Origin: Spinacia oleracea
Taxonomy: Eukaryota; Streptophyta; Magnoliopsida; Caryophyllales; Amaranthaceae
Reading direction: 5' to 3'
Assembly (NCBI RefSeq): GCF_020520425.1
Contig: NC_079489.1
Location: forward strand, 15,028,001-15,092,000
DNA: 64,000 nt
This document shows, in pieces, positions 1 to 9,581 of this stretch; within the stretch, counting starts at the first letter, position 1, and each line of letters starts with the position of its first letter. The notes under the pieces are model-generated. The model was not told the origin of the DNA, did not search any database, and saw nothing but the letters and a program-made list of their open reading frames with translations. The position numbers and the translations under genes are program-made.

Positions 1-15
1 ATGTGAAAAAATTAT

Positions 16-283
16 AAAAATTTGATATTCTGAAAATATATCCCGAGACCAATCTAACAAGATCTTACATGTAACGTTTTGATGTACATAATGGTGAGAA
101 TTTACGGTCAAAGTTTTTATACTTTGAACACATTTTCCAAAGTGTATAAAAATTTGATATTCTGAAAATATATCCCGAGACCAATCTAACAAGATCTTAC
201 CTGTAACGTTTTGATGTACATAATGGTGAAAATTTACGGTCAAATTAAGTTTTTATACTTTAAACACATTTTTCAAAGTGTAA
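16..283. repeat. Tandem duplication, period about 132 bp
   Basis: Two near-identical units start at about 16 and 148, each beginning AAAAATTTGATATTCTG and ending near AAAGTGTA. The second unit differs by a few substitutions and a small insertion (AATTA). No coding potential is seen. It may continue to the left of the window. Confidence 0.85.
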
Positions 284-435
284 AGAACTTTCTAAAACGG
301 AAGTAGTACTACCTTATTTTTAAGGTCCAATGACTACGGAGAAAAGAAGAATAAGATGTTATGCAAGTTATTTCAAGTACTTTTATATTTTGCAAAGTAA
401 ATAGTATAACGACAGAAGACTACCCCTCTAATCAC

Positions 436-756
436 TACTCCCTCCGTCCGTCCCATATTTATAGTTCCGTTTGAAAAAAAATATGGATTTTAAGAAAAAT
501 TGAAGTACATGAAAAAGTGGAATAAATTACAAATGATTATTGAGTTGCATAAAAAAGTGGAATAGATTATATGGGAAAGAGAATATAGTACATAGGAAAG
601 TGGAATATAGTAATGGGTTGAGATTTTCAATGCATTTTTAATTAATATAGTACATGAGAAATTGGAGAACCTTACTAGTCAAAATTAGAAACATGATTAT
701 AATTTTGGAACATTCGATTTGAAAAACAGGACTATCATTTTGGAATAGAGGGAGTA
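436..756. mobile_element. Stowaway-like MITE
   Basis: The segment starts TACTCCCTCCGTCC and ends GAATAGAGGGAGTA, so the short terminal inverted repeat is TACTCCCTC with a TA at the boundary. The interior is AT-rich and noncoding. This end type is the familiar Tc1/mariner-derived MITE signature of plants. The arms beyond the first nine bases match poorly, so exact ends are approximate. A partial end of similar type (CTTCCTCCATTCC) occurs near 1069. Confidence 0.7.
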
Positions 757-837
757 ATTAAATAGAGCTGGAAGTAAAAATATTTACCAGGCTTGAAAAG
801 CCGAACTCGTTCCACCAGGAATTTGTTATTTCTTTGT

Positions 838-1552
838 TTACTGCAAACTGCTCTGAGTTTTGATGGACACACGTAAAGCAAAAGGATCACAAGCCTGAAT
901 CAAAATATGTCTCTGCAGGGCAGTATTACCCATGTTTGCTCTTAACACATTCACAAATTCAAGTTTCAATCTCTGCACATAATAACAATTGTATGATAAG
1001 AACATTTATAATAATGACAGCATTAATAATAGTAATGATACAATATTACTACTCCGCAAAATACTACTTCCTCCATTCCGCAATAGATGCATCGTTTTTC
1101 TTTTAGACACTATTCATTAACTTCACGTCTACAAATCAAATTGAAGTAAACCAATTACTTTCTCCTTGTTATACTGCATAACGGCGAGCTGGGCCATTTG
1201 ACAAACAGTGGGATCATCAGTATCCAGTTCTGTATTACCTTGATAGCCACGCATGGGACGAAGAAAGAAATCATTTGTTTTTCGGTCCACTGAGGTATTT
1301 TTGAGTTTGCAGAGGGTGTGTCCCTTCTTTCGTTGAGGCGGAGGTGATTTTGGAATAGTTGTTGTTTTTCCTATTGTACTTCTTGGCATCCTTTAACAGA
1401 CTCTTCAAAGTGTTATAGTCATTACTTTGAATTCGATCCAAACGTTCAATTTCATTGGAATAATTGGCAATTTGATGCTCATCTATAATTTTGTCGAAGA
1501 TATATAGACGACGCGAATCCTCATATTCGAGGGATAAACGGTTACTGCTCAA
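838..1552 (-). pseudogene. Cystatin-like domain gene, 3' exons, probably frameshifted
   Basis: The last exon (972 to 838) reads RLKLEFVNVLRANMGN and ends with TAA at 838-840. It is preceded by a good acceptor (TGTGCAG). The exon before it ends at 1159 with donor GTAATT and carries DDPTVCQMAQLAVMQYNKEK, in frame with the last exon. Together these resemble the cystatin-like fold, in which a helix with A-V-x-x-Y-N is followed by LEFV-type strands. I do not see the QxVxG inhibitor loop, so protease inhibition is not shown. Upstream, an open frame of 93 codons (1552-1271) looks like the N-terminal part, but it lies in another frame, and a TAA precedes the ATG at 1389. Either a frameshift or an unrecognised intron separates the parts. 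A Copia element has landed 58 bp upstream of 1552. The family call is moderate; activity is doubtful. Confidence 0.55.
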
Positions 1553-1615
1553 AGACGGCGAAAACCTCGTCTTTAAGCTTGAGTTAGGGACTTAGGGTTA
1601 CTGCTCAAAGATGAC

Positions 1616-1891
1616 TGACAAAATCTGGAAAGAGAAACAACAGGAAGAGAGAATTTTATGCTTTTCTTAATTGATGAAAAAACTGAATAATGATTATTAC
1701 AATGGTGCTTGCCTTTTATAGCTTAAACTAATTCTAGAAGCTACTAAAACTGTTACAACTAACTCCTAGAAATAAGGGAGCTACAATAACAGAATATGCC
1801 AGCATGGCAGCTCATGTGCATTACTTGTTTTGCACGAAATGATCTTATGCTCAAAGCTGAGTTAATGCAATGCTCGATCATAAGCTTAACA
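1616..1891 (-). repeat. 3' LTR of Copia A
   Basis: 276 bp with TG...CA ends. It matches the 272-bp right LTR base for base except for four extra bases (GATC) at about 1875. Confidence 0.95.
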
Positions 1892-1904
1892 GTCCCCCTC
1901 AAGA
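1892..1904 (-). other. Polypurine tract of Copia A
   Basis: On the minus strand TTGAGGGGGAC lies directly before the LTR start TGTTAAGC. This is the expected place and composition for the plus-strand primer. Confidence 0.8.
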
Positions 1905-1924
1905 TGGAACATCACATGTTCCAA

Positions 1925-4900
1925 TCTTGGATAGTAGTTGTTGAAACTATGCAGAAGAAAGTGGTTTAGTAAACACATCTGCTAGCTGATTTTCAGTAGG
2001 CAAGTATGCAAGATGTAGTAGCCCTTCCAACACTTTGTCACGAGTAAAGTGACAATCAATCTCAATATGTTTTGTTCTTTCATGAAAAACTGGGTTTCTA
2101 GCAATATGCAAGGCTGACTGATTATCACAGTGGAGACTATAGATTTGAGATTGATGACTCCCATATCTTCTAATAAATTAACCAACCAAGTTACTTCAGC
2201 TGATGCTGCAGCCATTGCCCTGTATTCTGCTTTTGCAGATGACTTTGAGACTGTGTTTTGCTTTTTAGACTTCCATGAGACTGGTGATCCTCCTAAGAGT
2301 AACACATAACCAGTGATGGACCTTCTAGAATCTGGACATGAAGCCCAATCTGAGTCTGAAAAGGCTTGTAAGCTGATACTATCTGTAGCTTTCAACAATA
2401 TTCCTTGCTCTGCAGTGTGAGCTAGATACCTTAATGTATGATGTAAGGCTGTAATGTGAGGTACTCTAGGGTGTTGTAGAAACTGACTTAGTAACTGAAC
2501 TGCAAAGGACAAATCAGGTCTGGTGTGGGTTAGAAAGTTAAGTTTCCCAACCAATGATCTGTATTTTTCTGTGTCAGAATACAACTCTCCATAAGACAAT
2601 GTCAACTTCACATTCACTGGAAGTGGTGTTATGGCCTTCTTTGTGATGTCAAAACCACAATCACTGAGCAACTCTTTGGTAAACTTCTTTTGACTAAGGA
2701 TGATCCCTTCAGTTGAATAGCCAACTTCAATCCCTAGAAAGTAGTTAAGTTTCCCCTTCAGTTTATGTTGATATCATCAACATAAACTGCTGCAATGCTA
2801 ATATGACCATGTTCTCTATGAATAAACAGACTGTAATCATGCTTGGATTGAATAAAACCCTGTGTTTCAAGAGCAGTCGGAAGTTTCTCATGCCATTGTC
2901 TTGAAGCTTGTTTTAAGCCATAAATAGATTTGAGTAGTTTGCACACTTTATTATCAGGATTGTCAACACCTTCAGGAACTTGCATGTACACCTCTTCTTT
3001 CAAATCTCCATGGAGAAATGCATTATTAACATCTAGCTGATAGAGAGGCCAATTTCTGCTTGCTGCAACAGCAATCAAGCATCTCACAGTTGTCATTTTA
3101 ACCACTGGACTGAAGGTCTCTTCATAATCTATCCCATATTTCTGGTTGAACCCCTTTGCAACAAGTCTTGCTTTACATCTTTCCAGGGCCCCTGTTGACT
3201 TCAACTTGACTTTGAATACCCACTTGCATCCTATTGCCTTTTTTCCTTTAGGTAGCTTTACCAGTTCCCATGTCAAGTTATGATCAAGTGCATTGAGTTC
3301 CTTTTGCATAGCTTCCACCCACAGTGGATGTTGTACAGCTTCATCATAGGATAAAGGCTCTGTAATATCACAAAGTTGTGACAAAAGAGCCTGAAATGCT
3401 GCAGGAAAAGTGTCAAAAGAAACCAGATTGCACCAATGTTGAGTGTACTGTGGAGGAATGATGGATTCTGGATTTAGAACAGATGAATAGCATTGGTATG
3501 AATCTAGGTATGATGGTTTTCTGTGTGTTCTTGTAGACTGTCTAGGTGGTGGAATTGTGGAAGCATTCTCAGCAGTATCTTGTCTGTGAGAATCAGGTGG
3601 AGAAGGAACATCAGTGGGACTAGATGAGGGATGAAGATCATCATTGTTTGAACTAGATGGAGAAAAAGGTTGAGTGTATGTAGGTGTTGAATGTGGTGAA
3701 GGAAATATGGTGTTTGGTGAGTTGTAATGTTGCTGGATGGTAGAAGATGAGTTAGATGAAGGTGAGTTAGGTGAGGGAAATGTGGTTTCTGGGGAAGAAA
3801 AATCTGGTGTATCAAAGATTACAGGTGATGTGACAGCAGGTAGATAAATGGCATGGATATAGGGATGATCAGAAGAACTGTGTGTGTGATAAATGTGGAA
3901 GGGAAAATGTTTTTCATGAAAGTGAACATCCCTTGACACAAACAGTTTGTTTGTATCAAGTACGTTCTAGAACCTTGTATCCTTTCTGAGAAGTGGAGTA
4001 TCCTAAGAAAACACATGGTGTAGCTCTGTGATTTAGTTTAGTTCTCCCTACTTTGGTTGTAGATACATAACACAGACATCCAAATGTTCTTAGGTGAGAC
4101 AAATTAGTGGTTTTCTTGTATAATCTGAAATGTGGGGTATCAAGATTGATTGACTGCAATGGCATCCTATTGATCAGATATGCAGCACATAACACACATT
4201 CACCCCAAAACCTAGCAAGTACTTTGGATTGAATGTACAAAGCTCTTGCTGTCTCTAAAAAGTGCTTGTGTTTCCTTTCTACCACCCCATTTTGTTGTGG
4301 TGTATCACTACAGCTAGTTTGATTTATAATTCCAAACTTTAGACATAGTTTCTTCATTTCCCCTTCACACAACTCTTTAGCATTGTCAGACCTAATGCAT
4401 TTAACCATGACTCCAAACTGTGTCTAAACCATATTAAGAAAATCAGTCATGACAATAACAGAATCACTCTTATTTTTCAACAAATGTATCCAAGTAAATC
4501 TGCTGTAATCATCTACAATTGTCAAGAATTGATTATATCCAGAAGGTGTTTTAACAGAGTGAGGACCCCATACATCAAGGTGAATCAACTCAAAAGGAGC
4601 AACAGTCTTAATACTACTGTGAGGGAAGCTAACTATAGTCTGTTTAGCAGCAGGGCATACTTGACAAATTGTATCCTGTATACAAGTATTCACCTCACAC
4701 TTAGGATTTATTAACTTCAATTGACTAAAAGGCAGATGTCCTAATCTTAAATGCCAAAGTTTAGCATTGTCTACAGAACTAGAACAAACTGCATTACAAA
4801 CATGTTCTTGTTTCTTCTGCTGCAATTCTCCCACATTGTACAGATCTGATTTCACTTCACCAAGAGGAATCAAATTCCCTTTCTGACAACAAACAAAACA

Positions 4901-6355
4901 CTGATCATGAGTAAATCGAATTTCACACTTCAGATCTTGACACAATTTGTGGACAGATATAAGGTTGTACTTGAAGTTTGGAACATATAAAACATTCTGT
5001 AGAGTTATGTCAGGATTTAAAACCACAGAACCAACATGAGTCACAGGAATTCTACTTCCATCTGGTATGGTTATAAAGGTGTTTTGTATGTCAACTGGTT
5101 TATAAGTAGTGAATTGAGACAAATCATGACAGAAATGGTCAGATGCACCACTATCTAACAGCCACTTAGAATTAGATTGTGATAGTAAGCATATACCTGC
5201 CATCAAAGCAAGATTAGTCTGATTTCCAGAGGTTTGTTGTTGTTGTTGTTGTTTCGACATCATATCCAAGAGTTGCTGGTACTGTTCAGTTGTTATTGTG
5301 GGAGCAGTCACAGTCTGTGTTTCAGCACAAACATCAGAATTAGTGCCAGATGAGAGTGCAGCTACTTTAGAATCTCTGGAACCTTTGAAACCTGGTGGAT
5401 AACCATGAATCTTGAAACATCTATCCACACTGTGTCCTTGCACTTGGCAGTGTGTGCAAAAATAGCTAGAACCTGTTCTTCCATATCTGTTTGTGTTTCC
5501 AGTTTGAAAACCACCACCAGTCTGCTGTGTTTTGAATGTTTTGTTGTTGTTGTTGTTATTCCAATGATCTCCTCCAAAACGTCTCTTCTCAGCTGCAAAG
5601 GCCAGTGTCTCTACTTGTTTGTTTGAGTGTGAGATTTCTTTGTGTCTTTCTTCTTGAGCAAACAGTCTGTATGCTTCAGATACTTTAGGCAAAGTAGGCA
5701 CCATCAACACATTTCCTCTGATAGTAGCAAACTGATCATTAAGCTTCATCATAAATTGCATCACCATCCTCTCCTGTTGCCTCAGAAAAAACTTCTTAGT
5801 GACATTACAAGTGCAGTTGTTACATGTGCAATATGGCATAGGATTAGCTTCCTCAATTGCATCCTAAACAGATTTAATTTCATTGAAAAACTCTGAAATA
5901 TTCTTATCTCCTTGAGTGATCTCAGCTAGCTTTTGTTCAAGAGAATAAATCTGTGCCAAAGATGCAAAACCAAACCTGTCTTCTAAATCAGTCCACACAT
6001 CTCTAGCTGATTTCAGAAACATCACACTCTTAGCAATCCTATCATCCAGATTACCTAGAATTAAAGAACACACCAAATCATTGCACCTTTCCCAAGCCTT
6101 ACTCTCCATTGAACCAGGATCAGGTTTGATGTAGCTTCCATCAATGAAACCAATCTTATTCTTTGCTGACAATGCCAGCAGCATTGACCTCTTCCAGCTA
6201 GCAAATCCTTCACCATTAAACTTGAATGTAACCAACTGAGTTGAATTTGCGTCTGATGGATGAATATAGTAGATACTTGCAGGATCTTGATTAGGAGGTA
6301 ATACAGAATTTCGTCTTGAGGTTTCTGCACTTGAATCAAAATCTTCAGCAGCCAT
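1925..6355 (-). pseudogene. Copia A gag-pol polyprotein, disabled
   Basis: Translation would start at ATG 6353-6355 (MAAEDFDS). Visible parts in order are: a gag region; a CCHC knuckle (CTHCQVQGHSVDRC, about 5420-5460); an aspartic protease DSGA (about 5150-5165); the integrase zinc region (HLRLGH, CQVC) and catalytic core (WGP, D in SDNAKE near 4395, E in VVERKH near 4280); reverse transcriptase with YVDD (about 2770); and RNase H (SKSSAKAEYRAMAAA, about 2220-2260). Lesions are an in-frame TAG at 5864-5866, where tryptophan is expected; a TAG at 4424-4426; a one-base frameshift near 3956; a deletion just after YVDDI (about 2755) that removes part of the reverse transcriptase; and a frameshift near 2110 in RNase H. 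It cannot make its own enzymes. Confidence 0.9.
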
Positions 6356-6560
6356 TTTTAGAAGTAACAACTCTTGGATTAAGAATCAGAAGATCAGGAA
6401 TATAGAAAGAAATTTGGAGTTTAAACTTCGAAGTTGCTACTAACACCAGAAAATCAGTGTAACAAATTGTAGAATCAGGAAGAACAGAAAGCAATTTTTG
6501 AAGAAATCAGAAAGAATTTTGCGGAATTTCAGAAAAAATGAGCCAAGAATCTTTGATTCT

Positions 6561-6572
6561 TCTCTGATACCA
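6561..6572 (-). other. Primer binding site of Copia A
   Basis: Minus strand TGGTATCAGAGA follows the 5' LTR directly. It complements the 3' end of plant initiator tRNA-Met, the usual Copia primer. Confidence 0.85.
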
Positions 6573-6844
6573 TGACAAAATCTGGAAAGAGAAACAACAG
6601 GAAGAGAGAATTTTATGCTTTTCTTAATTGATGAAAAAACTGAATAATGATTATTACAATGGTGCTTGCCTTTTATAGCTTAAACTAATTCTAGAAGCTA
6701 CTAAAACTGTTACAACTAACTCCTAGAAATAAGGGAGCTACAATAACAGAATATGCCAGCATGGCAGCTCATGTGCATTACTTGTTTTGCACGAAATGAT
6801 CTTATGCTCAAAGCTGAGTTAATGCAATGCTCATAAGCTTAACA
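6573..6844 (-). repeat. 5' LTR of Copia A
   Basis: 272 bp, TG...CA. This copy adjoins the primer site, which fixes the element's minus-strand orientation. Confidence 0.95.
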
Positions 6845-6849
6845 ATGAC

Positions 6850-7000
6850 AAACACCTCGGAAATGAATTTGAGTTTGCCAATAACTGAAGATGCATAGCC
6901 GTGGAATGTCTCGTGCTCCACTTTCCAACTAGGCGTCGAAGCGCAATCACGCTCTCAAGTTGTGCAGTGTAAATACTGGACAAATCAAAAATTCCATCAA
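6850..7000 (-). other. Gene-like remnant left of the Copia A insertion point
   Basis: Read on the minus strand, this flank is open in one frame and includes VEHETFHGYASSVIGKLKF. It runs through the target site into GAGCAGTAA when the Copia element is ignored. GAGCAGTAACC occurs twice in the rejoined host DNA, at about 1590-1605 and 1540-1550. The Copia therefore landed in a locally duplicated stretch upstream of the cystatin-like exons. I do not recognise the peptide. Confidence 0.3.
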
Positions 7001-7099
7001 ACTACTCCACAAAAGAAGAAATGACAAGGAAATAAGGTGCTGAATATAAACAAAATAAAAGCTAAATACATCACTTAAATGGAAAATTGTAAAAAACTT

Positions 7100-7310
7100 G
7101 CGGGCTTTGGGCAACGCAAAACAACATTTTTAGTTATAAATTTGGCCCGACCCGAAAATGGCCCGAAAAGCCCGCTAATTTTGGCCCGAAATAGCGGGTT
7201 TTGGGCACACAAAATTGGCCTGAACCAGCACGGCCCGACACAATGGGTAGTTTTTATTCTCTCGGCCCGGCCCAAACCGGCCCGACCCGACTTTTGATCA
7301 GGTCTAATCA
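7100..7310. repeat. GGCCCG-rich degenerate repeat tract
   Basis: Many copies of GGCCCG, GCCCGAC and CCCGAAA are scattered over about 210 bp on both strands. Open frames here on both strands are by-products of the repeat. Such tracts occur as subterminal repeats of plant DNA transposons, but I see no clear element ends. Confidence 0.6.
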
Positions 7311-7530
7311 TTGATTCATCTTCATGTGATTCTTGAATACTTCTATCAAGGCTGCTTTTTTGAGTCTCTTTCTCTTCTCTTCATTTGTGAGATTCTTCTT
7401 TGTCCATTGTAGTTGCTTAGCTACCTGTTTCTGATATCACTAGGTAGAGTTTGTAAGTATAGTTATGAGCTTTTCATCATCAAAATCCTAGAGTCAACAG
7501 TTAAATTGCCAATTACCACTGTTGAAGGCA
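7311..7530. other. Noncoding stretch
   Basis: AT-rich sequence with no recognisable gene or repeat end. Confidence 0.4.
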
Positions 7531-7534
7531 GGGG

Positions 7535-8232
7535 CGGGGGAAGGAATTTTTAGATGGTGTGTCACCTTCGTCTTGTCGTACTCCACAAACTACACCCTTC
7601 AATAAACTATTTCAAAAACCCGTAATTTGTCTCATATGCTAAAATACATTGAATACCTTATTTAAATTATAAACAGTGATTACATTAAATACGTAGTGTA
7701 TATTTACTAAAAACTGAGTTAAAGTACCCTCAAAATTATTTACTTTTTAGTTTTTTTTCCCAAAAATACATTTATTGGGTTTTGATTTTTAAACCAACAT
7801 AAACATAGATAACAAAGGACTAAGAGGTGGGGGAAATGTTTAAAAGTAAAAAAGACGAAAAGAATTTGCCAATAAATAAATAAATAAATACATACTGCAA
7901 AAATAAAGAGCACGGGAGCCCATGGGGTTGTTAACCCGCAAAGAAATATGCAGAAAATAGAGGACTAAATAAATTTGGGGGAATTGAATCAACAACTAAT
8001 TAAATAGGGAAGAAGGTAAAAATAAAATGAAGGTGTTGCAGTCTTGAGGGATCGAACACAAGACATAGGTAAGAAAATTAAGGGCACTGACCAGTAAACC
8101 AAACACACATAGTATGATAGATTATGCACGACTTTGTATATAACCTTTTTTTTGTTTGAACTTTGTTCATTTTTTTTGGAAATGGTGTGACCCGTGACAT
8201 ATTATGCCCAAGGGTGGCTCCGCCACTGGTCG
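7535..8232. mobile_element. Possible degraded DNA transposon
   Basis: The left end has GGGGCGGGGGAAGG. The right end reads, on the minus strand, CAGTGGCGGAGCCACC, a sequence common at the ends of plant DNA transposons. The text between is noncoding and includes (AAAT) runs near 7878. The inverted ends match only loosely and I see no target duplication, so this is tentative. Confidence 0.3.
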
Positions 8233-8529
8233 AAGGAGACGATGATGCAATGGTAAGTAATTCTTTTTGAGAGTGTGTATATGTATTGTAGAAATTTGGA
8301 GAAAGGTTTTGAAAGGAGTGATCATGTTTGGCAATGTGCCGAAAGATTTGACAACTTTTCCGGGTTGAAAATGCGAAGACAAGAGAAAAGGTGACAAAAA
8401 TAGGGCTCAAACTCTGTCATTTTCATTAATTCTCAACGTGTATATATTATATAGGAAGGTTAATTAGGTAACTCCGTATATTTATAATATTAGAATATTA
8501 ACATAATATACTCCGTATATTCCGTATAT

Positions 8530-8950
8530 ACTATCGTAACATCCCTCACAAGGTGGAGCATGAAAGTCTCGAATGCCTATCTTGTTTAGAAAAAACTCAA
8601 ATGGTGCCTAACCCAATACTTTCGTGAAAATATCCGCTAAGTGGACCTTCGTCGATACATACGAAGGAAAGATGATTATCTCCTTGATTGCATCACGAAT
8701 AAAATGACAATCCGACTTAATATGCTTTGTCCGCTCATGAAACACCGGATTCTGTGCAATATGCAACACAGATTGACTATCACATAACATGTTCATACCT
8801 TGCTTGTGCGTTATCCCCAAATCTCGTAGTAGTTGCTTCAACCACTTTAATTCATACGTCAATGCGGCCATCGAACGATATTCCACCTCTGCAGACAAAC
8901 GAGAGACAATATGTTGTTTCTTGGTCTTCCAAGATAGGGGAGACAAATTA
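8530..8950 (-). pseudogene. Copia RNase H fragment
   Basis: The minus frame 8946-8608 reads SWKTKKQHIVSRLSAEVEYR, then [20 protein letters not shown] and LADIFTKVLG. This is the C-terminal RNase H of a Copia polyprotein. A purine-rich end lies near 8540-8560 (CCTTGTGAGGGATG on the minus strand). No LTR is visible on either side. It is a stranded 3' end unrelated in detail to Copia A. Confidence 0.85.
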
Positions 8951-8960
8951 CTAAAAAAAA

Positions 8961-9110
8961 ACCTCGTATAGCGACGGATTTATAACCGTTTCTAATTTAA
9001 AGACGGAATATTTAGAGACTGATATTGTAAATCCATCGTTACTTTTATCGAGGGATTTATAAATACGTCTCTAAATCAGGGGCGGATTTCAAAATCCCTC
9101 TCACCATTAC
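8961..9110. repeat. Remnant with internal inverted repeats
   Basis: Short repeated words such as GACGGATTTATAA and its complement-like partners occur here. They suggest a decayed CACTA-type MITE with GACGG motifs. Ends are not clear. Confidence 0.35.
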
Positions 9111-9343
9111 GTACCCCACAATGAAGCTTCTTACTTCATGAGGCATGTAACCCAAAAGTCAAAGTCCACTCGATCCAAAAGTCAAAAAGTCTACTTAATT
9201 TTTTTCTTCTTTCTCTTCTGCACAAATGGTGGCACTAATTATATGGGATTTATTCGGGGAGATACATAACTACATATCCCAACAACTAGCATATCATCCA
9301 CATTTGTTAATTATTTGTACCATGGAACAATGCAAGCAGCACC

Positions 9344-9418
<75 letters not shown>
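9344..9418. repeat. (TTA)n microsatellite
   Basis: About 25 uninterrupted TTA/TAT units, ending about 160 bp upstream of the first GLR start codon. Being a perfect array it is likely length-polymorphic. Confidence 0.97.
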
Positions 9419-9581
9419 TTTTCCTGGTTGGACAAATTAAATAACATTTTAGTGTATTATAGACTTAAAATTGTATTTAAAAACCAAAAGTCAGAAGAAC
9501 TATGGATCAGATTTTGCTTGAGTTGAATTATCTTAAGAACATAACAAAATAATTAAACTCCAAACACAAAGAAAGTAAACA

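Larger units (their letters stand above)
1616..6844 (-). mobile_element. Copia LTR retrotransposon A, complete with TSD
   Basis: The element runs from TGACAAAATC (1616) to AAGCTTAACA (6844) and is flanked by the 5-bp target duplication ATGAC at 1611-1615 and 6845-6849. Its genes read on the minus strand in the order gag, protease, integrase, reverse transcriptase, RNase H, which is the Copia order. The initiator-Met primer site sits beside the right LTR and a purine tract beside the left one. The two LTRs are identical except for a 4-bp GATC present only on the left, so insertion was recent. The polyprotein is nevertheless broken in several places. It lies next to the cystatin-like remnant. 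Confidence 0.95.

Noticed and set aside
6561-6572. tRNA-Met gene fragments at the TGGTATCAGAG sites
   Set aside because: Only the 3'-end complement is present beside LTRs, so these are primer binding sites, not tRNA genes.
7075-7311. Open frames on both strands
   Set aside because: They follow the GGCCCG repeat tract and have no domain or splice context.
8078-8410. 110-codon minus-strand frame
   Set aside because: It spans the end of a probable DNA transposon (GTGGCGGAGCC) and has no recognisable protein pattern.
9226-9444. Open frame with a long poly-tyrosine run
   Set aside because: It is the TTA microsatellite read as TAT codons; no other protein features.
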